Shown piece after piece: positions 54,958 to 64,000 of a stretch of DNA of 64,000 nucleotides. The notes below the pieces were generated by a model. It was not told where the DNA came from, searched no databases, and worked only from the letters and a program-made list of their open reading frames with translations. The stretch comes from Staphylotrichum longicolle. Lineage: Eukaryota > Ascomycota > Sordariomycetes > Sordariales > Chaetomiaceae. The stretch spans positions 1,488,001 through 1,552,000 of the forward strand of contig JAHCVI010000003.1 of the NCBI GenBank assembly GCA_019096155.1, written 5' to 3'. Made by a program: the position numbers and the translations under genes. Position 1 is the first letter of the stretch. Every line of letters starts with the position of its first letter.

Positions 54958-55731
54958 TCACTTGGTGCACTTCCTCCACTGGAGATAGTGAATTTGCTTG
55001 AACTTGAGATCGGTCGAATCGGACTAAAATGCAAAGAGCAAAGAGGTTAGCCACAATCGACAAGGGGTGGTACTTTGACTTGAGAGTATGGCTTACCGTC
55101 AGCAGCGCCGATTGCTGGGAGTCCAGCGGGTTCAGCTGGATTTGAGAGTTGATGTTGAGCATGCTGTCGGCGCCACACTCGGACCAGATGGTGCTCTCGA
55201 CGCCAAACACATCCGACTTGAGGTAGTTGTCGGTGAACGGGCCTTGGAAGGTCTTGGTGCTCGTGATCTGCATGTGTTTTTGGACGGTCAGAAAGGATGT
55301 GGCACAACCCTCTCTCTCACGTCGCTTAGACGTACCTGCTGCGTGTGGCCCGAGAAGTAATAGGTTGCCTTGCATGTACCCGAGGCGCCCTTTGGAATGT
55401 CTGCGTAGCCGCGGAAGTCGGCCTTGACAATCGAGAACTGCCAGCCCTGGGGGAAGTGGATCTTGACGTTGACCTGGCAGTTCTTGCGGCGCTCGACGGG
55501 CTGGATGTTCTTGCCCGCCTGCGCGGTGAACTTATCGTACAGGAGTGTCAGGACCGTCTTATCATCCGAGATCTGGCTCGATAAGCTGCCCTGCGGACAG
55601 CCCGTGCCGCCGTAGGTGAAGCCGCGGATTTCCACCTCGTGGCCGCTGGGGTGATCGCCATCGCGCTCGGCGAGGGCGGGAGCGGCCACGGCGAGGCCGG
55701 CGAAGAAGACAATGATGTCTAAGAGCTGCAT
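54958..55731 (-). CDS. Secreted DUF4360-family protein
   Basis: Three exons, 55731-55336, 55267-55097 and 55023-54958, give 210 residues. The signal peptide (MQLLDIIVFFAGLAVA) is followed by the DUF4360 domain: FTYGGTGCPQGSLSS near its start, RKNCQVNVKIHFPQGWQF, FRGYADIPKG, CKATYYFSG, GPFTDNY, WSECGADSMLNINSQI, then LLTSDST and the C-terminal IHYLQWRKC. The Cys pattern matches a disulfide-stabilised beta fold. Members are small secreted proteins common in ascomycetes and some bacteria; their role is unknown. The last exon codes only 21 residues but restores the conserved end, which supports the splice sites. Confidence 0.92.
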
Positions 55732-57213
55732 TTTGGGCACAACAAGAAGTAAAGTGTCAGGTTGTGTGCGATGGGATGTAATGAGTTGGAGAAAATTCAC
55801 TGGGATGCTTGGAATGCTTGAAATTGCTTTGGATGTGAAGGTGCTTCGGAGTCGCTTTATACTTTTCTGGGTTCTCAGACGGCTCAGTTACGAACATCTT
55901 CGGCTTGTCGTGCTTTACCATACGTCGCACTGTCCCGTCTCACTTCAACTACAGGTTCTACTCAGCCTCCTCTCCCGAAAGTCTGGCGGTTCCCGTCATC
56001 CAACCCAGCCTCGCAGTTCACGATGTCACTCTGACACGCCTCAACCGCAGTCGGGATTCTCAGCACCATGCCAACTTCATCGTGGCAACCTGTCTGCCCG
56101 TATTGCATGGGTTTCTTGCGACAAGAAGCTGCAGCTGAAGAGATATTTTTATCACGAAGATGTTCTGGACTCTTGGAAGCTATTGAACGTGACTGATACG
56201 AGACTGCAGTATGTCAGTATGTCTCAAAGAGATTGTCTCGACCGCATTTTGGCCTAGCCGGCGGATAGGGCAAATTCCGATATCAGGCTGCGGCTGAGCA
56301 GAGCCAATGTTCCAGGCTGAGGTACTTGCTCAACAGGGTTGTGTCGATGGCTGGCATGGACCTTGGTCAATGAGTCAATGACACCCAGCTCTAAATTTGG
56401 GCTCTATCATGGATGAGCCGGTTGCCCTGTGGTTGGGTTAGCTAGGCGTGCGAGGGCGGATGTGAAAAGCTGTACTGTCTGGTACGAGGTGGCACTGGGT
56501 GCGGAGTGGCGGAAAGGGTGGCTGAGATCTCGATCGAGGCAACAGAGGTGGTGATTGGGTTGAGTTTGGATTGGGGTAAACACCAAGAGCTGAAATGGTC
56601 TTTGCAATCATGACATCAACGGACCTGAAGCTGCCCCGAGATTGGTCACTCAAAATAAGGCTAAGGCATCCCGCATCACTGCCCCTTGCTTAGAGTCACG
56701 ACCAAGAAAATGATATGCATTTGAGATGTGCGGTGATTCGTCGCTGGTGCAAGCCAGTGCAGTCTTGGTGTCGGGAGCCTTCCGAGATGGAGGGGAGGCG
56801 ACCTTGACTAGCCCTGTCTCGACATTTTCCCAAGAGACCACAAATCAAAAGCCTTGTTGTACTGAGTCTGGAACCTGATCACCACGGCTCGAATCTGGGT
56901 AGAAAGCGGGGAAAAGTAAAAGGGGTAAGGGGGCTGGGGAAAAGGTTCCACATGAACATGAGGGGGGTTCGAGGAGAAGCACATCGAGTCCCGAGCTCCA
57001 CTGGCAAGACAAAGTGCTCCCACAAATAGAAACATACAGCACGCATGCTGTGGACTCGAGGCCAGGCTGGAGGGTGAACATATCGGCAAAGCTGCATGTG
57101 AAAAGTAGCCGACGAACCCGAGGGGAGGTCGATGACCTAACAAGAACCTTCTCCCCTTCGCTGTTGCATATTGAACCCATGCAGGAAGAATAACACTAAA
57201 CGCCATCATGCAA
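55732..57213. other. Intergenic region of 1.5 kb
   Basis: Holds the DUF4360 promoter and, on the far side, the 3' flank of the rhodopsin-like gene on the same strand. No supported gene. Confidence 0.5.
55855..55861 (-). promoter_or_regulatory. TATA box of the DUF4360 gene
   Basis: TATAAAG on the minus strand, 124 bp before the ATG at 55731. Confidence 0.45.
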
Positions 57214-58607
57214 TCATTTCGCCCTCGCCACATGCCGACCATTCGGCCGCAGAATGTTGTCCTGGCTCTCCACATCAGCGCTCCGTTTGCTCCGCGCATC
57301 GTCCTGATCGTCCAACTCGATGTACTGGTGCCAGTCCTGCTTGGTCGTCATGGTCGCCGTCGTCTCCGAAGCCGAGAATTCGGTCGTCTTCTTGGTGCGT
57401 CCTGTCCCGCCAGCAGCCGGCGTCTGGTTGCTGCCGAGCCCGCTCTTCCCGACGAGGCTGCCCATGACGTTGGGGAAGTAGTGGGCGAACAAGGGCCGGA
57501 TGGCAGGGATGCTGGTGAGCGTGATGGCCGACCCGAGCTCGGCGATGGACCACGTGGCAATGTTGGGGACGTCCCAGGTCGGGTCCTTGGATTGGTTGAG
57601 GCCGTGGAGGAAGGGGAGGCGAATGATGCTCGAGATCAAGGTGCTGCATATGTGCCAGCCGGTTAGCTCCATCGTAAATGGGAAAACGAGGGCTCGACCT
57701 ACAAGACACCGACGGAGCAGACCAGCAAGAGCTCGTACCTCCTCCGCCTGGACAGGTTCAGGGCTGTGACAAAGACGAATCAGCTACCACACATCACGAC
57801 ATATGGTAAGGGTGGGTGGAGTCTGCTCTTACTCCTAAAGATCAACCACGGCAGAGACAGAATGACCAAGTCTGTTGCCATGTTTAGTGCGGCATCGACG
57901 TAATAGAACTTGGGCTGGTCAAAGCAGGTGCCCTCGACGGTCTTGTCCCAATAAAAGTTCAGAGGACGGCATTGGAGGAATAGGGCGACCGTGAAGGCAC
58001 TCTCGGACGCAACGACCCACGCAGCGATGCCGTACAAGGGCTTTCTCCAGACGTGATCTGGCGGCAGCACCCTGACGAAGAACAAGATGATGGACAACTT
58101 GATAACGCCCAGTGATGCTGGGTACAGAACCTGCGAGGCAAAGCCGCACTGCCAGGGAAACACGGTTAGCATCGGGGCATGCTGGTTCCTCTGCATGCTC
58201 AAGACGTACCTTTTGCATCTGCTGCTCGGTCTCGCGGCGGACTTCCCAGATGTGCACACCAAGGCCGTAGCGCATTGCTGTGCTCGTCAGTCTTGCCCCG
58301 CCCACCTTACAACGCCCGAGTTGTTCTACTCACCAAAGACAGTAGCGACAATCAGCCCCGTGTACAAAATCATGCCGATGCCGATGGTGATGTCGTCCCA
58401 CCCAAGCTTGGCAAACCGTATTCTGGTGTAGAAGCGCAGGATGACGGCGATCAGGGCCAAGGGGCCAAACGATGCCATGAAGCCGTACAGATCCGGGGCT
58501 CGGCTTTCGCCCGTCGGCCCTGGTGGTGAAGCAGCACCGCCTTCATCTGCAGCCTGCCTGGCAGCCAGGACAGCCCAGTCAAGCAGCGCCATCTTCAGCA
58601 CAGTCAA
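57214..58607 (-). CDS. Fungal rhodopsin-like (PTH11-related) seven-helix membrane protein
   Basis: Five exons, 58607-58334, 58277-58210, 58148-57833, 57763-57703 and 57643-57214, keep phase and give 382 residues. The pattern of this large Pezizomycotina family is clear: RFYTRIRFAKLGWDDITIGIG (helices 1-2), AMRYGLGVHIWEV, SLGVIKLSIILFFVRVLP, LFLQCRPLNFYWDKTVEGTC, AALNMATDLVILSLPWLIF, then RRRRYELLLVCSVGVF and ATWSIAELGSAITLTSIPAIRP. There is no CFEM domain before the helices, unlike Pth11 itself. Relatives include surface-sensing receptors and the SAT4-type membrane protein of a mycotoxin cluster. The tail carries a Thr-rich, acidic cytoplasmic segment. A second in-frame ATG at 58592 could be the real start. 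Confidence 0.88.
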
Positions 58608-60114
58608 GCGATCAGATGCTATGAAGGCCGAGAAAAGGTAGTAAATGTTATAGGACCAATATAAACGGCTCGAGATTCACACCACGACCCAGACTGAAAC
58701 CCCCAGGGCGATCTCTGCTTCCCTTATAACGCCCATCTCTCAGACTCTGGGATCGACCATGGTGTTCAGCAAGGTCCTGAAGGTTCTGCGGTTAGTTCGT
58801 TCGGAACCGTGGACGCTCAGACACGGTTGGACACACACTAGTGCGCCCGCGGTGCAAGCACACACGGCACAGAATGCTGCACACCAATGCGATTCCTTGA
58901 CAAACCCCTGCGGAGGAGGCAGCGCCTGGCAGGGCCTTGCAGGGGAATATCCCGAGGGGTGCTGATTCGCCCGGGACGTCAGCCCCTAGTGCGACCCTAA
59001 CCCCTTTGCAGAGCTGCCCGCAGCCCGTTGCCGGCCGGGCCGCCACTCGCCTGCCGTCCGGCTGTCAAAGCTCATCCTCTGTGCTGGTTGTGCCGCCTGC
59101 CTGTCGCCTGCAGAGGTATTCTCCGAGACCGCGATGAGGAGGGGAGACGAGGGAGAGCAAGGTGAACTGCAACTAAACCTCGAAGTGCAAAGTTGATGAA
59201 GGATCAGGAAACTAAAAGCTGGATCAAACATATTTCAAAAACACTGCGGTTGCTGTGAGTCTCTCCCTTTGAAATTAGGTTTGCCCCTGATAAGATTCAG
59301 TCAAAGACCATTGCTCCCCTCATCCCCAAACTATGAACCTGGTGTTGTGTGCAACGCTTTGACCCCTCGGCAGCATCGTCAAGCAGGGTTGGCCCGGCTG
59401 GATGACGACGCCGCCCAAAAAGGCAACTTCTTCGGCAACATGTACCGGGGAACTTGTCAGCCAAACGGTTCTTTATTGGCAGGGCCGATGTCCGTGAGCC
59501 AGCCGGGATTCGGGGATTCGTCTGGTCTGCCGGGCCCAGAGGATAGGAGAGTCCAGAGCAGCTATCTGGGGCAGAAACTGGGAATAATTACCTATTCAAA
59601 TGGTACGTTAGTCAAGGAGGTTGACTGCGCCAGGCTTTTCGTTCGTTGGCAGCACCCACATCGCGACTTCAAAACACGCTCGAACCTTCTTCAGGGGGTC
59701 TTCAGGAGAAAAAGAGGGAATCGCAAAAATTGACTCAGGATGCCGCCGGGACCGGTCAACAAGGCAACAGGGAAACTGCCGAGATAGCAAGCAGTTGGGC
59801 TTCAATTGTCAGGGATGGCAGAGGATGCACAGAGCTTTGACCAAAGAAACTCCAGAAGCATCACCCAGGGACCAGTGTTCAACCACAGCCTCGACAGAGA
59901 GCAAATATCCTCCAAAGCTCCCAAACTCCGAGCATCTCAACGTACACAAACAGGTCGCCTGTGATTCTCGAAACACAACCGCCAGTCTACTCTATCCCGG
60001 ACGTAAGCTGGCTTGAATCTAAACATTGTACCCCCTCCCACCAAAACACACTTCAACCCCCCTGCGCACAACCACCCCCCCTGCGCACAACCACCCCCTC
60101 ACCCGCTTCCCCCC
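58608..60114. other. Intergenic region of 1.5 kb
   Basis: The left part holds the promoter of the rhodopsin-like gene (AT-rich TTTATATT near 58660, minus strand). The right part is the 3' flank of ALG9. Between them no domain-bearing frame was found. Confidence 0.5.
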
Positions 60115-62165
60115 TTACCTCCGCTGCTTCAGCAAGCAATGCCTCCCCCACCTCCTCCTCAACCCCTCCGGCACAATCTCCCAGTCCGGCAGCCACATGA
60201 CCCTGGCCAGGAACGGTGTCCTCTCGGCGTCCAAGAACGGCACGCACTTGACCTCCTCCCACCGCTCCGTATCCGCCACATAATCCGGCTCCAGCCCCTT
60301 CTCATCTGCCGCGGCCGCCGCCTCCCTCTCGGGAAACTGCGTATCCACCAAGAACACGCAGGTCTTGAGGTCGACGTACTTGCCCAGGTCCTCCTCGTTG
60401 CGGTCGTTCAGCCCGAGCGTGGGCAGCCACGTGCCGCCCCACAGGCCGAACCCGACGCGGGCCTCGGAGAACTCGCCCGGCAGCAGGCCGCGGAACTCGG
60501 ACCGCACAAACTTGGCGTGCATGTCCCGCGGCAGGAAGAAGGACGAGGGGAAGCGGTACCAGTCCTTGCCGAGGCAGACCGTGTCGCCCGGGCCCGCGAC
60601 GTCCGGGGAGGCCAGCGGGGCGTAGACGGCCAGCGGGGCGTGGTAGCCCGCGTACAGGCCCCAGACGCGGGCCAGGCCGAGGGTGACGGACGCGAGGAGC
60701 GCGGCGGCGACGGCGGCGAGCTTGAGCTTGGCGGGGATACGGCCGATGACGGGGGAGGTTTTGGGGTCGGAGCTGCCGAGGAAGGTGAGGAGGATGTGCA
60801 GGGCGAGGGCGGCGTTGAGGGCGAGGAAGGGGTAGGCCGGGTACATGAAGCGCTCTTCCTTGTGCGGCTGGCAGGTGAAGACGGCGAGCCAGAGGTAAAA
60901 GGGGGAAAGGAAGACGAGGGTGCGCAGGCCAGACTGGAAGGAGGCGCCGGCGGTGTGGCGGGCGGTGAATTTCTGGAGGAGGAAGAGCGGGAGGGAGACC
61001 AGGGCGAGGAGGAACCAGATGTTGAAGTTGAGGAGGAGGTTCTTGAAATAGAAGGTCCAGGGCTCCGTGCCGTAGAGGTCGGGACCGCCGGTGGAGGAGA
61101 AGATATTGTACTTGATGATGTTCCAGGTGACGATCTCGACCTTTTTGTAAAAGAAGGTGTTGATGGCCGTATCGAAGGCCTGGGGGGCGGTGTTAGGTGT
61201 GGCAAAAACTGGGAACGGGGGTAGGGACGTACCACCAAGACGATCGTTGCTACGACACCCCGCGCGAGCCGGATGAAGGACTCGAAGAAGCGCTCCCTGT
61301 CGCTCAGCATGGCGAAGAAAGCCTCCTCAAACACAAAGGGCGCACACAAGGCAATGGCAAAGGGCCAGCCGAGGACGCCGCCCACGGCAAACCAGAACAT
61401 GCCCAGCGAGGTCTTCAGGCCGCCGCGCCAGTTCATAAAGGAGGCGGCGCCGATCATGACCATGTACATGGCAAAGCTGGACGGGAGGTAGGCGGTGCTC
61501 GAGTGGAAATTGCCTGGGCTAAAGACCAGAGCCAGGATGAAGAAGAGACCAACGCGCGGGTTCAGGGCCAGGCAGACAGAGCGCCACATGAGAGTCTGGC
61601 TGAGGGCGCAGACGCCGGCCAAGAGGTAGCGGAGGAAGTAGAACTCGGCGACCTTGGACGAGTGCGGCAGCAGACGACGGATGTTGGCGCCGAGGGCGTG
61701 GATGGCGATGTACAGCCAGCTGCGGATGGCATAGTCGGGGGAGTACTCCCAGGTCTGCAGGCCGTAGCCATGGCTGAGATAGTGGGTGGGCTCCCAGTAG
61801 TTGAAGGTCTCGTCACAGTCCTGGATGGGGGAGAAGAGAGCGGCGATGACGTTGGCGCCGAGGAAGATGTAGAAGGCCGATATGGGCTCAATGGCGAATG
61901 CGTCCTTGATGGCCCTGAAAGGATGGTCAGCCTGGTGCAATCCCCAAAAGCTCGATGCATGGTATGGCCTGAAAAGCCGTGCAACGCGCTGGAAAGGGCT
62001 GCGGGCTGCGATGCCCAGAAATGAAGCTGCATTTGAAACTGCAAGAATCTGGAGAGAAGCTTACTGTTTCCTGGCGTGTTTGGCTGATGGATGCACAAAT
62101 TCCGGTTTCTCTTTGTTTTGCGTGCCAGCCTTGGGCGTAGCTTTGGAGGCGGTTTTGGGCGCCAT
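60115..62165 (-). CDS. alg9: Alpha-1,2-mannosyltransferase ALG9
   Basis: Three exons, 62165-62065, 61914-61233 and 61179-60115, give 615 residues. After a basic N-terminus comes the GT22 hallmark in the first luminal loop, D-C-D-E-T-F-N-Y-W-E-P. This is followed by GYGLQTWEYSPDYAIRSW and many membrane helices. FTCQPHKEERFMYPAYPFLALN is the conserved HKEERF motif of the family. The C-terminal 200 residues form a luminal domain. ALG9 adds the seventh and ninth mannose to the dolichol-linked oligosaccharide in the ER, from dolichol-phosphate mannose, before N-glycan transfer. ALG12 belongs to the same superfamily, but the length, YWEP context and HKEERF favour ALG9. It is transcribed away from NAF1, with 549 bp between the starts. 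Confidence 0.92.
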
Positions 62166-62714
62166 TGTTGTGCTGGTTTGGGCCCTTATTCAGGGGTGAA
62201 ACTCTCTTACTTTCACAGTTGCACTGGTGATGGATGACCTCAACAACACTGGAAACCTGGAAAAGCCAGGCTGGAGTTGTTGGGAACCGCTGCTGGAGCT
62301 CAGGTGGAGCTTTCAATGCCCAGAAGACACTAGTCCGTTCCAGGTATAGCGTTCCCGCACTGATCCGTGCGCTCCTGCATCACGTTCCATCCCACATGTG
62401 AACTTTTCGAGATCCATTTTTTTTTTCTTATCGGAATCTTGACCAGCAGACTTTGGACTTTTGTCTTCACCTTGGTGTTCTCCCGTACAGTGCTGACGGG
62501 TCACCTTATCCCGACTTCTACTGACGCTCTACTCTGTTATTTCCCCCCCAACCCAATCTGTTCACCTAAAGATCGCAAAGATCAACCGATCACGGCCTCT
62601 TCTTGAAGTGCCCCGCGCCACTTCATCTTGGTCACTGCTTGTCACAGCACTATTCTAGGACTCCATTGGCCGATAGTCTTCGCGATACTTGAAGCGGTGT
62701 AACCGGTCGACACT
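62166..62714. other. Divergent promoter region of ALG9 and NAF1
   Basis: 549 bp with no gene. A short T run near 62418-62428 and a C run near 62542 are the only simple features. No TATA box is evident, in keeping with two housekeeping genes. Confidence 0.55.
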
Positions 62715-64000
62715 ATGTCGGGCACGCCTTTTCAGATTCCTGGGCTCGGTGAGGCGAGACCCAATGAGCAACTGCCTGCCGAACATTTCGCCCCCGATCT
62801 TATCGCCGCTGCCGCAAGTATTATGGGGGAGAACCAGGTTGCTGTGGGCCCTACTAACGGGAACGCGCAGTTGGAGCAGAGGAGGCAAGACAAGCAGCAG
62901 CAACAGCAGGAGGAGGGAGCACCCAAGGCTAGCACAGCGACGGACATCGATGGGATGGAGCTCGACACTCGCGGCTCCAGCACTCTGGTAGCGAATTCGG
63001 CCGAGAAACAAGAACAAGACATCAAAATGGAGGACCAAGAATACAAGAGGCAAGACGGCCAGGCGGGTGACGTCGAGATGGGAAACAACGACGCGCCGAG
63101 CCCCGACCTCACGCACGCTTTGGAAGCTGCGCTCGGCGGCATGTTCCCGCAGCTTGCAGAACCCGCCGTACCGGCCCAGCACCAAGATGGAGGCAACACA
63201 GAGCAACAGCAGGACGGAGTTAATGCGGGACAAGAAGAGGAACACCCGGAGTGGGAGGCCGACTCTTCGCCATATGAGTCCTCTTCCGAGTCCTCCAGCT
63301 CCGACAGCGACTCGGACGACGATTCAGAGGATGAAGGGGGCTATCAGCTGCTTGGCATTGAAGAGACTGCCCGGCTGCTCATGGCGGCTGACGGTGAAGG
63401 CGACGGCGACGGGACCGGGAAGGGTAAGGGACCCGGCGCGGCCCTGCGGACCAAGAACGAGATTCCTGAAGAGGTCATCCCCAAACCCGACGTCACCATC
63501 ACGCCCGAGATGAAGATCGAGCCCCTCGGCAATATCGAGTTTGTCGTCGAGACCACCATCGTCATCAAGTCACAAGTCCCAGGAGAAGTTCAAGTTCTGG
63601 ACTCAGGATCCGTGCTTTGCAAAGAAGACCGGACAGTCATCGGTGCCTTGGCCGAGGTGCTGGGCAATGTGCGCAGCCCCATGTACACGGTTGGCTTCTC
63701 CAGCGAGGATGACATCAAGGAATTCGGATTGGTGACTGGCACGCCCATCTACTACTCGGTGGACCACGCCAATTATGTCTTTACGCAGCCCCTCAAAGAA
63801 GCCAAGGGTACCGATGCCAGCAATCTCCACGACGAGGAGGTGCCAGCTGAGGAGATGGAGTTTTCTGACGACGAGAAGGAAGCTGAGTACAAGAGGCAGC
63901 AGAAACTGAAGAGGCGCGGTGGGAAGGCCGGTCGTGGTGGACGGGAACAAAACCCTGCGGCCAGCCACGACACGTCGTCCCACCAGGGCCCCGGGGCTGC
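62715..64000 (+). CDS. naf1: H/ACA snoRNP assembly factor NAF1 (3' end outside window)
   Basis: The frame is open from ATG 62715 to the window end, 428 full codons without an intron. The N-terminal 250 residues are low complexity: Gln-rich (KQQQQQ), then acidic and Ser-rich (ESSSESSSSDSDSDDDSEDE). The Gar1/Naf1 RNA-binding core follows at about residues 265-380: VPGEVQVLDSGSVLCKEDRT, VIGALAEVLGNVRSPMYTVGF, GTPIYYSVDHANYVFTQPLK, then KGTDASNLHDEE and FSDDEKEAEYKRQ. That order is diagnostic for Naf1 rather than Gar1. Naf1 escorts H/ACA RNPs (pseudouridylation and, in animals, telomerase RNA) during assembly in the nucleoplasm and is replaced by Gar1. The Pro/Gly-rich C-terminal tail is cut off. 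Confidence 0.93.
   Translation, partial: MSGTPFQIPGLGEARPNEQLPAEHFAPDLIAAAASIMGENQVAVGPTNGNAQLEQRRQDKQQQQQEEGAPKASTATDIDGMELDTRGSSTLVANSAEKQEQDIKMEDQEYKRQDGQAGDVEMGNNDAPSPDLTHALEAALGGMFPQLAEPAVPAQHQDGGNTEQQQDGVNAGQEEEHPEWEADSSPYESSSESSSSDSDSDDDSEDEGGYQLLGIEETARLLMAADGEGDGDGTGKGKGPGAALRTKNEIPEEVIPKPDVTITPEMKIEPLGNIEFVVETTIVIKSQVPGEVQVLDSGSVLCKEDRTVIGALAEVLGNVRSPMYTVGFSSEDDIKEFGLVTGTPIYYSVDHANYVFTQPLKEAKGTDASNLHDEEVPAEEMEFSDDEKEAEYKRQQKLKRRGGKAGRGGREQNPAASHDTSSHQGPGA

Noticed and set aside
1..64000. CRISPR array, ribosomal RNA or intact transposon
   Set aside because: No regularly spaced repeats, no conserved 5S or 18S/28S segments and no transposase or reverse-transcriptase motifs were seen on either strand.

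Overview
The window looks like nuclear DNA of a filamentous ascomycete, most likely a sordariomycete (Sordariales-like). The reasons are GC-rich coding sequence, short spliceosomal introns (about 50-150 nt) with CTNA-type branch points, and a fungus-specific gene set: HET domain, WSC domain, PTH11/rhodopsin-like receptor, DUF4360, a QDE-1-type RNA polymerase, a TRPY-type cation channel and a GH5 mannanase. I rebuilt gene models by hand from reading frames, splice sites and phase arithmetic; none has transcript support.

Layout. 0-11 kb: the last exon of an R3H-like gene, an Ala/Gly-rich secreted protein (-), the Rieske subunit of complex III (-) and DDB1 (-). 11-18 kb: an ACC-synthase-like PLP enzyme (-), a U2 snRNA gene (-), a WSC-domain surface protein (+) and a HET-domain protein (-). 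19-25 kb: two tandem paralogues of unknown function (+), a protein made of six WxWC repeats (+) and an intron-containing tRNA-Leu(CAG). 26-35 kb: a large fungal zinc-finger-like protein (+), a TRPY1/Yvc1 vacuolar channel (-) and a GH5 endo-mannanase (+). 37-43 kb: a Ser-rich single-pass surface protein (+), a DJ-1/Hsp31 glyoxalase (+) and a P-loop kinase-like protein (-). 43-51 kb: a single reading frame joining an RNA-dependent RNA polymerase to a UPF1-type SF1 helicase (+), then a multi-C2H2 protein (+). 51-64 kb: a GMC oxidoreductase (-), a DUF4360 secreted protein (-), a rhodopsin-like membrane protein (-), the ALG9 mannosyltransferase (-) and, divergent from it, NAF1 (+), cut by the window end.

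The most interesting locus is 43376-48968. Cell-type RdRP motifs including DLDGD are followed in the same frame, across splice sites that fit, by a complete SF1 helicase. In S. pombe the equivalent activities are separate proteins (Rdp1 and Hrr1) of one complex, so this looks like a one-polypeptide version of an RNAi amplification module. Second is the six-repeat WxWC protein at 23757-24611.

The data also carry a quality signal. Six single-base deletions break otherwise conserved frames in four genes (TRPY1; the Ser-rich surface protein, three times; the P-loop protein; the C2H2 protein). Five of the six lie in G or C runs, which suggests under-called homopolymers in the assembly rather than real decay. 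Three introns appear to use GC-AG boundaries.
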